Shown one piece after another: positions 34,556-43,117 of a DNA stretch of 64,000 bases. The stretch lies in NCBI GenBank assembly GCA_049511415.1, contig JBEKYC010000027.1, forward strand, positions 1 through 64,000. The letters are read 5' to 3'. Made by a program: the position numbers and the translations under genes. Numbering within the stretch: the first letter of the stretch is position 1; each line of letters begins with the position of its first letter. This DNA is from Bog-159 sp049511415. GTDB taxonomy: Bacteria; Acidobacteriota; Terriglobia; Bryobacterales; Bryobacteraceae. A model generated the notes under the pieces. It saw nothing but the letters and a program-made list of their open reading frames with translations, searched no databases and was not told where the DNA came from.

Positions 34556-35845
34556 ATGAGCGCTTCAGCGCCGGCAAAAGCGGCCCCCAACAGACGCAGC
34601 CTTAAGGATCTGCGGAGGTTGCCGCGCTCGCCGGCCCTGTCGAAATACCGGGCGGCGCTGGAGCGTGTGGGCCAGACACCCTCGAAGTTCCCATCTCTCT
34701 CCTATTTTTCGCCCGCGGCGTGGTGGAATTGGTTCCGCACTTACGCCCCCCATGCCTTCGCAAGAAATTGCCGCTTCCGGACTGACACAGGGCCCTATCA
34801 ATCGAAATATCCGCTGCGGAACGGCAGCGGCGGGCAGCCGGCCCGGATCTCCATGGCCGGGGACTGGGGAACCGGAACCAACGAGGCCGAGGCCGTGACC
34901 GGGTCGATGACTCCCGATGACGCGCTTCCGGACTATACCATCCACCTCGGTGACGTCTACTTTATTGGCGATGGTCCTTCCATCGACGAGAACTGTCTCG
35001 GCACGCCGAACCCCTCGCCCAATTCATTCGCGCCCGTAAAATGGCGGCCCGGACGACTCGGCAGTTTTGCCATGAACGGCAATCATGAGATGTACGCCAC
35101 GGGGGAGCCTTATTTCTCCAAGTTTTTGCCGACCCTGGGCTGCATCGAAAACGGAAAAGCCATGGGCCAGGGAGTCAGTTATTTTTGCATCGAGAACGAC
35201 TACTGGCGCGTGATCGGTCTCGATACAGGCTATCATTCGCGCGGGCTGCCCTTCCTTTCCTTGCTGGGGAGTGCTCTGCCATTCCTGCGCCCGAGTTGCA
35301 GACTCCCCGATCCGGTGCTTGATTGGCTGCGCACCGTCGTAAAAATCCAGGACGACGGGCAGCGCGGGCTGATTCTGCTGACGCATCATCAATACTACAG
35401 TGCGTTCGAGGAGAACTATACAAAGGCGGCCAAACAACTCGCCGCGCTGATCGATCGGCCGGTGCTTTGGTTCTGGGGCCACGAGCATCGCATGGCGGGC
35501 TACCACCTGCAGGGACCGGCGAAGATTCTGGCGCACGGCCGGTGCATCGGGCATGGCGGAATGCCCGTGGAGCGGCACGATCCTCCGGATTGCAATAAGG
35601 TGGTCTTTTTCGATAACCGGGTCTACTCGGCGCAAGATAACTTCGGCTGGAACGGCTATGTGAACCTCGACTTTGAGGACGCGCACCTTACGGTCCGGTA
35701 TTTTGATATCGGAAGCATCCAGGGCGGTCAGAACCGGCTGTTGATCGAAGAGAAATGGACGGTCGATGCGCAAGGACAGCTCAGCGTCCAGATCGGTCAG
35801 CAGTGCATGGAAGAAGATTTTTACGGCCCTGCCAAGTGGGGTTGA
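34556..35845 (+). CDS. Metallophosphoesterase (calcineurin-like/purple acid phosphatase-like)
   Basis: This 429-residue hydrolase has the dinuclear metal motifs in order: A-G-D-W-G-T-G, H-L-G-D-V-Y-F-I-G-D, M-N-G-N-H-E-M-Y, T-H-H-Q-Y-Y and W-G-H-E-H-R-M-A-G. This set of D, D, N-H, H and H-x-H ligands is complete, so it should be active on phosphoesters. There is no signal peptide. The ATG at 34556 has GGGGAGA and is preferred over a TTG four codons earlier. An M19 dipeptidase follows 14 bases later. Substrate is unknown; the extended N terminus (about 100 residues before the first motif) is unusual for small phosphodiesterases. Confidence 0.87.
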   Translation: MSASAPAKAAPNRRSLKDLRRLPRSPALSKYRAALERVGQTPSKFPSLSYFSPAAWWNWFRTYAPHAFARNCRFRTDTGPYQSKYPLRNGSGGQPARISMAGDWGTGTNEAEAVTGSMTPDDALPDYTIHLGDVYFIGDGPSIDENCLGTPNPSPNSFAPVKWRPGRLGSFAMNGNHEMYATGEPYFSKFLPTLGCIENGKAMGQGVSYFCIENDYWRVIGLDTGYHSRGLPFLSLLGSALPFLRPSCRLPDPVLDWLRTVVKIQDDGQRGLILLTHHQYYSAFEENYTKAAKQLAALIDRPVLWFWGHEHRMAGYHLQGPAKILAHGRCIGHGGMPVERHDPPDCNKVVFFDNRVYSAQDNFGWNGYVNLDFEDAHLTVRYFDIGSIQGGQNRLLIEEKWTVDAQGQLSVQIGQQCMEEDFYGPAKWG

Positions 35846-35859
35846 AACGGAGGCGAAGT

Positions 35860-37026
35860 GTGCTAGTGGACCTGCATGCGCATTACCCGATGCATCTCGC
35901 GCAAATGACAAAAATCGGCGCGCGCGGTTGGATAACTAAACTGGTCCGCGCGTGCACATTGAAGTTTCTCAACAACCACGACAACTTTCCCGCCGCCGAC
36001 GACCCCGCAGTCACCATCCCCCACCTGAAGGAGGGCAACGCCGGCGTGATCCTCTCGGTTCTGTACGCCCCCTTCGATGAGATGGATCTGACCAAAGAAT
36101 ACGCCGCGCCGCCCGCGATCGACTACTTCAACGATATTCGGCAACAGATGCTGGCCGTTGAGCACGAGATCGAACACGACTTCCCCAACGAAGCGGCGGT
36201 GGCGCGCAATCATGCGGAACTGGATCGAGCGCTCGCGGAGGGCAAGGTCGCGCTGATTCACGCCATCGAAGGCGGGTTTCAGCTTGGGGAATGCCCGGAT
36301 CACATTCAGGCAAATGTGCAGAAGCTGGCGGGATGGGGTGTCGGCTATGTGACGGTCGCGCACCTTTTCTTCCGCCAGGTGGCGACCAATGCCCCGGCGA
36401 TCCCGTTTCTGCCCGACTGGGTTTACAACTGGTGGTTTCCGCAGCCGCCCGAAGGGCTGACGCCACTGGGAATCGCGGCGATCCGTGCCATGGTCGACAA
36501 CCACATTCTGATCGACCTGACGCACATGCGCAAGGATTCGATCGAGGCTACGTTGAACCTGCTGGATCAAATCGATCCGGCGAGAGAGGTTCCGGTGGTC
36601 GCAACCCATGCAGCGTACCGTTTCGGCACGCTGAAATACAACCTGGTCGACGACCACATTCTCAGGATCGCGGCGCGCAAGGGTGTCATCGGCCTGATCG
36701 CCTGCGACCATTTCATGACCGACGGAATCCGCGGCAGAACCACGAGCTTGGAACAAAGCCTGGAGGTTCTCCAGCGCCATATCGACAAGATCGCGCAGTT
36801 GACCGGGAGCCACGAGAATATTGCGATCGGTACGGACCTGGACGGCTTCATCAAGCCGACGCTCAACGGACTGGAGTTCCCAAGTGGATTCAACGCGGTC
36901 CGTACGTACCTGGAGAAACAATACAGCCAAACCGTCGTAGACCAGATCTTCAGTAACAATGCGCTGCGCCTGCTCAGCTATTGGCGCGGCGACGTCAAGG
37001 AACAGGCGGTGGCCGGCGGACAATGA
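35860..37026 (+). CDS. M19-family (renal-type) dipeptidase/dehydropeptidase
   Basis: This 388-residue amidohydrolase-fold zinc enzyme opens with the metal motif D-L-H-A-H-Y-P (His6, His8). A bridging glutamate follows in H-A-I-E-G-G-F-Q, then H in A-H-L-F, L-T-H-M, and the C-terminal G-T-D-L-D-G-F with the conserved Asp. A GTG at 35860 with GGAGG six bases upstream is the best start; the open frame further left overlaps the upstream gene. No secretion signal is seen. It lies 14 bases after the metallophosphoesterase and is probably co-transcribed. M19 members cleave dipeptides, including those with D-residues, so a role in peptidoglycan or peptide turnover is possible. Confidence 0.88.
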   Translation: MLVDLHAHYPMHLAQMTKIGARGWITKLVRACTLKFLNNHDNFPAADDPAVTIPHLKEGNAGVILSVLYAPFDEMDLTKEYAAPPAIDYFNDIRQQMLAVEHEIEHDFPNEAAVARNHAELDRALAEGKVALIHAIEGGFQLGECPDHIQANVQKLAGWGVGYVTVAHLFFRQVATNAPAIPFLPDWVYNWWFPQPPEGLTPLGIAAIRAMVDNHILIDLTHMRKDSIEATLNLLDQIDPAREVPVVATHAAYRFGTLKYNLVDDHILRIAARKGVIGLIACDHFMTDGIRGRTTSLEQSLEVLQRHIDKIAQLTGSHENIAIGTDLDGFIKPTLNGLEFPSGFNAVRTYLEKQYSQTVVDQIFSNNALRLLSYWRGDVKEQAVAGGQ

Positions 37027-37056
37027 CGACCAGCGCCGACGGAGGCGCGCCGGACC

Positions 37057-37079
37057 TGCGCACTAGGGCGTAGTGCACA
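37057..37079. terminator. Small hairpin between convergent genes
   Basis: The arms at 37057-37065 and 37071-37079 pair over 9 bp with one mismatch, around a 5-base loop. The hairpin lies between the dipeptidase stop (37026) and the anti-sigma gene stop (37116). No T-run; a weak bidirectional terminator candidate. Confidence 0.33.
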
Positions 37080-37115
37080 AACCGGATGCGGCCGGGAACG
37101 AGACGGTGCTTGACA

Positions 37116-37622
37116 CTATTCCCGTAGAACCGTGAGATACACGGCGGCTGGCACAACCAGAACGATAGCTGTCATAGCCAGAAACAACAGGCCATGTCCG
37201 GCGGCCAGCCCAACTGCGAAAGGAAGAACCTGAGACTTCAGCGTTCCCAAGCTCAACGCCATTTGATGCAGGGTTGTCTGAAACCAGGACGAGGTAGCTC
37301 CAAAACAGGCGCCGAGAATCCCCATGGCGCACGCCAAAGCCAGCACCTGGGCCGCGGTGATGGGGCGGCCCGCTGTTTGTGAGGCTTCCCTGCGGGCCCG
37401 CATTTGCGCCAGCCACCAGACCCGCCCTGAATCCGGGATCACCGCCCGTGCGCGCGTGTCTTCGCGGGCGTCGTCCACGGCGCCGGCGATAGCCACTACG
37501 TCGGCGCAGATTTCGCAGGCGGCCACGTGCCCGCGCAACTCGGCGTCTACCCGATCGGGCCAGCGGCCCTGTAAGACGACCGACAGAACCTCGGGTTCCA
37601 GGTCGCAATCCATGGGTTTCAT
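37116..37622 (-). CDS. Putative zinc-finger anti-sigma factor
   Basis: This 168-residue protein starts at the ATG at 37622 (overlapping the sigma stop as ATGA). The N-terminal part carries a ZAS-like H-V-A-A-C-E-I-C motif (H-x3-C-x2-C) that typically binds the sigma factor. Two to three TM segments follow at about residues 85-105, 120-140 and 145-165, so it is an inner-membrane anti-sigma protein. Coupled translation with the ECF sigma gene makes the pairing very likely. Signal sensed is unknown; the protein before them in the operon is a candidate. Confidence 0.85.
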   Translation of the reverse strand: MKPMDCDLEPEVLSVVLQGRWPDRVDAELRGHVAACEICADVVAIAGAVDDAREDTRARAVIPDSGRVWWLAQMRARREASQTAGRPITAAQVLALACAMGILGACFGATSSWFQTTLHQMALSLGTLKSQVLPFAVGLAAGHGLLFLAMTAIVLVVPAAVYLTVLRE

Positions 37623-38191
37623 GCGCGGCCTCCGCGGGGTGCGCCTTCGAGCAGCCCAGCCAGCTTTCGCCGCGCGCGAAATAACAGGTTTTTCAAGCTG
37701 GTGGGATTGAGGCTCAGAACCTGCGCGATCTCCTGATGCGAAGCACCCTCCGCGTACGCCAGCCAAAGCATGGCCCGCTCGCGCGGCTTCAGGCGCGACA
37801 TAGCACGTGTAAAATCGGTCGCGCGCTCCGTCGCCGCCGCATTCTCACCAGACACGGCGCGTTCGATATCGTCGGTCGATACCAGCGCGCTGCGAACCGA
37901 ACGGCGGCGCGTGTCCCGCGCCAGATTGGTGGCGATCCTGTAGAGAGAATTGCGCCGGTGAGCCTCGCTCTCATAGGTTGCGGCGGCGCGCAGGAATCGG
38001 TAAAACGTCTCCTGCAGTAAATCATCGGCCAGTTGGCGGTCTCCGGTCACGCGGGCCAAGTACGCCCACAGGCCGCGCGCGGTGCGCTCGTAGAAGGCGC
38101 GGAATGTGTCCTCATCCATCATGAAACCCGCGGAGGCGTCATCGAGAGCGCGGTCGCGCTGCACATCGGTAAAGGCGGTCTCACGAATCAT
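37619..38191 (-). CDS. ECF-type RNA polymerase sigma factor
   Basis: This 190-residue sigma-70 family protein has region 2 (F-Y-E-R-T-A-R-G-L-W-A-Y and D-L-L-Q-E-T-F-Y-R-F) for core and -10 binding. Region 4 follows (L-K-P-R-E-R-A-M-L-W-L-A-Y-A-E-G-A-S-H-Q-E-I-A with a final helix-turn-helix) for -35 recognition. Regions 1 and 3 are missing, as in ECF factors. It overlaps the anti-sigma gene by 4 bases and starts 31 bases after the upstream membrane-protein gene. The promoter it recognises may include its own, but no matching pair could be defined here. Confidence 0.92.
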   Translation of the reverse strand: MIRETAFTDVQRDRALDDASAGFMMDEDTFRAFYERTARGLWAYLARVTGDRQLADDLLQETFYRFLRAAATYESEAHRRNSLYRIATNLARDTRRRSVRSALVSTDDIERAVSGENAAATERATDFTRAMSRLKPRERAMLWLAYAEGASHQEIAQVLSLNPTSLKNLLFRARRKLAGLLEGAPRGGRA

Positions 38192-38222
38192 AGGTACGCG
38201 CCATTCTGTCCTCGCCAGCCGG

Positions 38223-39134
38223 CTAACGAGCGCTGGGCATCGCCGCCCGATTGGCTGCCGGCGATGCGGGTTCGATCAGCCCCAGCCGCTGGGAGATCAC
38301 AAATGAGATTATCGCCGAAATCACGAAGCCCAAGCCGAGCGCGATGGCCACTATACCGAGCGCATGCAGCGCCTGGGCGGAGGCCGCATCGGTGGCTCGC
38401 CCGCCAACGATATGCAAACCAACACCGCCGGCAAGCAGCACCACGCCGCCTTGCACGGACCACAGAATCCGGCTCAGGGGCGCCCCCATACTGCGCGGAG
38501 CGGCGTCCAGTGATATGGGTGAAGATTCCAGGAACTTGCCTCCGGCCGGCGACTGGATGTAGGCGAGAAGATCCTCGTTTGCGGTAAAACGATCGAGTAT
38601 CTTGGTGTGGGCGTCGGTCTGAACTTTGGCCAGCCGGTTCCACCTTTTATAGTCGACCATCGTGCGCGTCAGCCATACGAGCAGTCCCACGGCCAAGCCG
38701 AAACCCGCGAAGATTCCCAAGCCATTCAGCAGATCGCGCCACATATCCAGAATCTGGGAGGATGCGTCCGGATGAGCCCGCGGAATATTGCCGTCTCCCA
38801 AGTAGAAGGCGGGATTACGCGCGATTTCCGGGTGGACATTCAGAAAACTCACCAAGGCCGGGTACGGCGCAAGATAGGACTCGTTATCGAGCAGACTCGG
38901 ATCCAACGCAAGTACGCCGCGCAAGGCGGGCGGATAGTGGTCCAGCAGGGCCGACAACTCTTCTTTGGCCCGTTGCGCGTCCGGCTGCTCGACGGTCAAA
39001 ATGGACGCGGGCTTCCCGCCCGCCGGCGCGCTCTTGGGTGTCTGCGCCCGGACGGGCGAAGGCGGCAGGCCAACGAAGCATAGCCCCAACACGGCAATTT
39101 TCAGGAAATGCATGGCATAGACTGGTTTAATCAT
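38223..39134 (-). CDS. Unknown exported membrane protein upstream of the sigma/anti-sigma genes
   Basis: This 303-residue protein has an N-terminal signal sequence (I-A-V-L-G-L-C-F-V-G-L, cleaved near R-A-Q), a soluble alpha-helical region (about residues 40-130), and TM helices near 130-155, 225-250 and 262-290. The C-terminal part is short. The frame opens 10 codons upstream, but the Met at 39134 is preceded by an AAAGAGAA-like site. It lies 31 bases before the ECF sigma gene on the same strand, so all three likely form one operon. It could be the sensor or a target of the regulon. I do not recognise its family. Confidence 0.7.
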   Translation of the reverse strand: MIKPVYAMHFLKIAVLGLCFVGLPPSPVRAQTPKSAPAGGKPASILTVEQPDAQRAKEELSALLDHYPPALRGVLALDPSLLDNESYLAPYPALVSFLNVHPEIARNPAFYLGDGNIPRAHPDASSQILDMWRDLLNGLGIFAGFGLAVGLLVWLTRTMVDYKRWNRLAKVQTDAHTKILDRFTANEDLLAYIQSPAGGKFLESSPISLDAAPRSMGAPLSRILWSVQGGVVLLAGGVGLHIVGGRATDAASAQALHALGIVAIALGLGFVISAIISFVISQRLGLIEPASPAANRAAMPSAR

Positions 39135-39209
39135 CGCTGTTCTCTTTACCCCGTAATTACGCACGAAGTGGCAGGGGGTTAACAGAATGGAGCAATGTCG
39201 CTTTGGAAC

Positions 39210-41012
39210 CTACAGCCCGAACCACTTCACCGGCCAGGTGGTCAAAGCCGGCACATAGGTAATGAGCAACACGCCTGCCAGCAGGATCAGGTAGACCGGC
39301 AAAGTCGCCCGGTAAACCGCCGTCATCGGCTGTTTGAAACGGTAAGCCGAAAGGCACAGGTTCATGCCGATTGGCGGCGTCAGATAACCAAGTTCCAGAT
39401 TCGCCAGGAAGATCACGCCCATCTGCACCGGATCGATGCCGAAGCGCGCGGCTATCGGTTGGATCAGCGGCGCCATCACAATGATCGCCGAAAAGACATC
39501 CATGAAGGAGCCCTTGATCAGCAGTACAACGTTGAGCAGCAGGAGAAAGGTATATTTGGAATGGATATGGAGGTCCACCCAGTTCGTCAGCAAGCCGGGC
39601 ACGTCCTGGATAGCCAGGTAGTATGTCAGCCCTTTGGCAACGCCGATGATCAGCAGTACGCCGCCCACAACCGTCACGCACTCCACGGCGACGCGCGGAA
39701 AATCGCGGAACAAGGAGATCTCCCGCATGACGAAGCACTCGGCCATCAGCGCGTATGCGGCGGCAATGGCGCCGGCCTCTACCAGAGTGCCAAACCCACC
39801 GAACAGGCCGATGATGATGATTAAGGGCAGCGCCAGTTCCCATTTGGCCGTCCACAAAGCCCCGCGCGCCTCGGCAAACGAGAACCGCGATCGCGCCGCG
39901 CCGTTCTTCACACCGTGCCACACGCCCCATGCCGAGACCATCGCAACCATCAGCAGTCCCGGGACCAGGCCGCCCACGAACAAGGTATCGATCTGGACCG
40001 TCTTGGCATAGATGGCATACAGAATGACGGGCAGGCTGGGCGGAAACAGTAGCCCCAACGATCCCGATCCATTGATCAGTCCGATCGAAAACCGCGGCGA
40101 GTAGCGCGCTTTGATGAGCATGGGAAGCATCAATCCGCCCATGGAGACGATGGTGACGCCGGATCCTGCGAATGTGAAGATGGCGAACGCGATCGCCGTA
40201 GTGATGGCCAGTCCTCCCGGCAACCAGCCAAATAGAGCGGCATAGACGCGCAGCAGGCGCGTGCTGGCGCCGCCTTCGACGAGCACATAGCCCGCCAGAG
40301 TGTAGAGAGGCAGCGAGGGCAAGACCTCCGAAACCATCAATGAGTAGGCGTTGTCGGGAACCTCCACTGCCGGCTGGCCGATGTTCCACAGCAGCAGCAG
40401 GGCGATGCCCCCCAACGTAGCGAAGATGGGCAGGCCAAAAACGGCGCCCGCGATAATGACGCCGATGCCGATCCACAAGACCGCCGGCCACTGGCTCCCT
40501 GGCGCGAAGTTCAAGATCAGTGGCGCCAGCAGGAACAGGGCGGCCATAAGACGGTAGCTCGGGCCTTGGCCCGCGCCACGGATCGCGCGCATGGCTATGA
40601 GCAGGAATCCGGCCGGCATTACCAGCGCCAAGACCCAACTGGGCACACCCAGAGCCAGCACTTTTCCGATGGATCTCTCGGATGCGACGAATTGACAACT
40701 GGCCCAGCATAAACTGCCGGCAATGGCGGCTGTCAGGCCGCAGCCAAATACACGGACGGGTGCGGCCCACCGCTGCGGCACAAAGGTGTTGGCCGACATG
40801 CCCAGGAGCCGGTCTCCGGAGGCGGCCAGCGCGGCGCCCAGGAACGCGATCCACAGTGTCAGTTGCTGGACGAAGACCACCGAACCGGGAATTCCGCGCA
40901 GGCCGGCCAGACGGCTGGCCATCGCGATCAGCGGGAGCAACGTTGCTAGGGACATTACCAGAACCGCGACCGATTTTTCCAAGTTGCCGAGGATCTGCCC
41001 GGCGTGTTTCAC
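39210..41012 (-). CDS. TRAP transporter fused DctQ-DctM membrane subunit
   Basis: This 600-residue protein joins the two membrane subunits of TRAP transporters. Residues 1-165 hold four TMs of the small DctQ subunit (L-T-L-W-I-A-F-L-G-A-A-L-A motif). Residues 170-600 hold the large DctM subunit, with the repeated G-x-L-x-P-P-S pattern (L-L-F-P-P-S-L-P and Y-L-T-P-P-I-G-M-N-L). It takes up a solute using an ion gradient with DctP. It starts at a GTG overlapping the DctP stop (GTGA). Substrate is unknown, but such TatT-associated systems usually carry organic acids or related ligands. Confidence 0.92.
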   Translation of the reverse strand: MKHAGQILGNLEKSVAVLVMSLATLLPLIAMASRLAGLRGIPGSVVFVQQLTLWIAFLGAALAASGDRLLGMSANTFVPQRWAAPVRVFGCGLTAAIAGSLCWASCQFVASERSIGKVLALGVPSWVLALVMPAGFLLIAMRAIRGAGQGPSYRLMAALFLLAPLILNFAPGSQWPAVLWIGIGVIIAGAVFGLPIFATLGGIALLLLWNIGQPAVEVPDNAYSLMVSEVLPSLPLYTLAGYVLVEGGASTRLLRVYAALFGWLPGGLAITTAIAFAIFTFAGSGVTIVSMGGLMLPMLIKARYSPRFSIGLINGSGSLGLLFPPSLPVILYAIYAKTVQIDTLFVGGLVPGLLMVAMVSAWGVWHGVKNGAARSRFSFAEARGALWTAKWELALPLIIIIGLFGGFGTLVEAGAIAAAYALMAECFVMREISLFRDFPRVAVECVTVVGGVLLIIGVAKGLTYYLAIQDVPGLLTNWVDLHIHSKYTFLLLLNVVLLIKGSFMDVFSAIIVMAPLIQPIAARFGIDPVQMGVIFLANLELGYLTPPIGMNLCLSAYRFKQPMTAVYRATLPVYLILLAGVLLITYVPALTTWPVKWFGL

Positions 41013-42058
41013 CGGACACCGGCCTTGGCCTGCGCGACTGTCTGCTCCGGATGCTGCGACCGGTATTGATTCCGCAGCCGCTGGACTTCATCGAAGAGGT
41101 CGGCCGGAACCATTTTGTCTCTCATCTTGGGGTACAGGGCCTCGGTTTGCGTGCGCCACTCGGCCAGAGCAGCTGTGTCGAGCGCCGTGACGGTGAGCTT
41201 CAAGGCTTTTCTGCCGGGCTGGCCTGCCGTCATGATCGTGACCGCGCGCGCGCCCTGCGTGCGGATGTCGTCCTTCAGCGCCTCCCCGGATTTGTGCGCC
41301 GCCGCCAGCATGGGGCCGCGTTCGGATTCCGGAATCGTCTCCCACACCTGTTTGGAGATGACCGTGGCGCCAACCAACGGCGCCCACTTCACATCGCACA
41401 TGTAGGGCGTCAAGCTGTACAGTTGCGTCGTCTCGGCATACAGAGCCGTTTCGGGAACCGCGTCCAGATTGTGCATCTTCAGTTGCGTGATGATGTCCGT
41501 GGCGGGAAGCGGCACCACACGAAACCCGCTCGTCCGCCAGAGTTCCTCTTCCGTGGCGTCGCCGGCCCAGGTGAAGAGCCGCATTTTCCGCAGATCGTCC
41601 AGTCTCCGGACCGGGGCTGTAGAGAAGAATTGAACCCAGCCCACTTCGCTCCAATAGAGCACCACGTAGCCTTTCTGCAGCAGCCGTTGCTCCAGTTTCG
41701 GGGCGATGCGCTCGCGCACAAAATCCAGCTCCTCATAGGAGTCGAACATCATGGGCACTTGCAGGCAGGCCACTCCGTTGTCAATGTCGTGCAAGCCGGC
41801 GCCGGAAAGGCCGGCTGCCTGGATGGAGCGATGATCCAGTCTGCGCACGCACTCGGGCTCGTCGCCCAGCACTCCGCCGGGATGAATCACCAGATTCACC
41901 GAGCCATGGGAGATCTTCTTCCACTCAGCCCCCATGTTCTCCATCACTTTGTACCAGGTGGAGTCGGCGGGCGCCAGCGTGGCCATATCGATCTTCTGGG
42001 CGGGGGACACTATGGACAGCCCCAAAAAAGCGGCGGCGGAAACGATTCGTCGTAACAT
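41009..42058 (-). CDS. TRAP transporter substrate-binding protein (DctP family)
   Basis: This 349-residue periplasmic protein has a signal peptide (residues 1-20, ending in S-P-A-Q). The DctP fold is visible through A-T-L-A-P-A-D-S-T-W near the N terminus and the hinge region R-R-L-D-D-L-R-K-M-R-L-F. The conserved binding region around W-R-T-S-G-F-R-V-V-P-L-P-A-T-D-I-I follows. GGAGG precedes the ATG at 42058. It captures the solute for the fused membrane subunit encoded downstream, and comes 12 bases after the TatT-like gene. Confidence 0.9.
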   Translation of the reverse strand: MLRRIVSAAAFLGLSIVSPAQKIDMATLAPADSTWYKVMENMGAEWKKISHGSVNLVIHPGGVLGDEPECVRRLDHRSIQAAGLSGAGLHDIDNGVACLQVPMMFDSYEELDFVRERIAPKLEQRLLQKGYVVLYWSEVGWVQFFSTAPVRRLDDLRKMRLFTWAGDATEEELWRTSGFRVVPLPATDIITQLKMHNLDAVPETALYAETTQLYSLTPYMCDVKWAPLVGATVISKQVWETIPESERGPMLAAAHKSGEALKDDIRTQGARAVTIMTAGQPGRKALKLTVTALDTAALAEWRTQTEALYPKMRDKMVPADLFDEVQRLRNQYRSQHPEQTVAQAKAGVR

Positions 42059-42070
42059 TTGATTCCCTCC

Positions 42071-42991
42071 TCAGGATTCCTTCGGTGCGGGTTCCAGGAA
42101 CAACTCGTCGATATGGTCCAGCAACCATCGGGCGCGGCGCTGGGCCACCAGAGTCGCCAGCCGATGCTCGGGGTCGGCGTCCGGGTCGATCGCTAGAGCC
42201 TTTCCGAGCATGGACTTAAACTCCGCGGCGTTCTGCGCCGGCAGGCACGCATTTTCTGCGTAGGAGACATACGTGCCGGCGCGTTTGCCGTTGGACAGCA
42301 CGAGGGCGCGCTCGAAGTGGCTCTGCATGAGTTGCTGTTGCTCGGCGCTCGTGATATCCGTGCGGGCCGCCTCGAACGTGATGAGAAACTCGGGCACGGC
42401 GCCATTTTCGAACCCTTCGTTGAGTTCGGCCACCCGCCGGACCATCATCTCCACCAGCGGCAGTTCGGCGATCAGCTCGGGCCTGTCCTTGGAAAGCGAG
42501 ATCGCCAGCCCGCGGGCCGCGGCTGTCCAATAGAGCAACGGCACATCGCGTTTGTCGGTCCGGGCCAGCGCCTTGGCGGCGTCATCGTCCAGGGCCGCCG
42601 TGAAACCCGCATGCCGGACTTCGAGTCCGCGCATGCCGTACTGATAAGCGCGCAGGTAAAGCTTGCGCGCCCGCACCCGCAGCGCATTCGCGCGGCTGAG
42701 ATTATCCTCTTTGACTTCGTCGATGCGCGAATCCACAAAGGCGTAGGAATATTCGGTGAAGCCCTGCGCCGCCGCCAGCAAAAGCCCTGTGTGTTTGGGC
42801 GATTCGGCCAGCAGGCTCTCGTACATCTTCAGGCCAAAAGGTATCGCGTCGGCAACCAGATCGGGATCGTCGTCGCTGGTGAAGGTCGAACCGCCCGAGG
42901 CCAATGCGTTGCCCACCTGGTTGATGGCGAAGCGCTTCATTGAGCAGCCGGTCGCCAGGACCAGCAGAACCACAGGAGTGAACCGTCTCAT
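42071..42991 (-). CDS. TatT-family TRAP-associated lipoprotein
   Basis: This 306-residue lipoprotein has a lipobox L-A-T-G-C (Cys16) and helical-repeat content like the TPR-type TatT component of TPAT transporters. Conserved stretches include A-L-A-S-G-G-S-T-F-T-S-D-D-D-P-D-L-V near residue 31-48, the T-E-Y-S-Y-A-F segment and W-T-A-A-A-R-G. It probably forms a trimeric ring that delivers ligand to DctP. As first gene of the operon it lies 12 bases before dctP. Its start at 42991 has a GAGG site. The family is known mainly from Treponema and relatives; the role here is inferred. Confidence 0.87.
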   Translation of the reverse strand: MRRFTPVVLLVLATGCSMKRFAINQVGNALASGGSTFTSDDDPDLVADAIPFGLKMYESLLAESPKHTGLLLAAAQGFTEYSYAFVDSRIDEVKEDNLSRANALRVRARKLYLRAYQYGMRGLEVRHAGFTAALDDDAAKALARTDKRDVPLLYWTAAARGLAISLSKDRPELIAELPLVEMMVRRVAELNEGFENGAVPEFLITFEAARTDITSAEQQQLMQSHFERALVLSNGKRAGTYVSYAENACLPAQNAAEFKSMLGKALAIDPDADPEHRLATLVAQRRARWLLDHIDELFLEPAPKES

Positions 42992-43117
42992 AAGTGCCTC
43001 GCCAGGAAATAAAGCAAAACGGGGGAAGAGTTACAGAGCGGGAGATCCGCAAGCTGAAGACTGTGACGCTGCCGGCGCCCAACGCCATCGCATATAATCG
43101 CACCTGGAGTCCTTCGG

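Noticed and set aside
39157..41091. 644-codon reverse frame overlapping the TRAP membrane subunit
   Set aside because: Same strand but other frame than the clear DctQM gene; Arg/Gly-rich shadow without TM segments.
40682..42055. 457-codon forward frame opposite the TRAP genes
   Set aside because: Antisense shadow, Arg/Gln-rich, no domain.
43093..43098. Perfect TATAAT before the DUF1549/1553 gene
   Set aside because: No matching -35 at normal spacing, and the predicted start would cut into the ribosome site; not called as a promoter.
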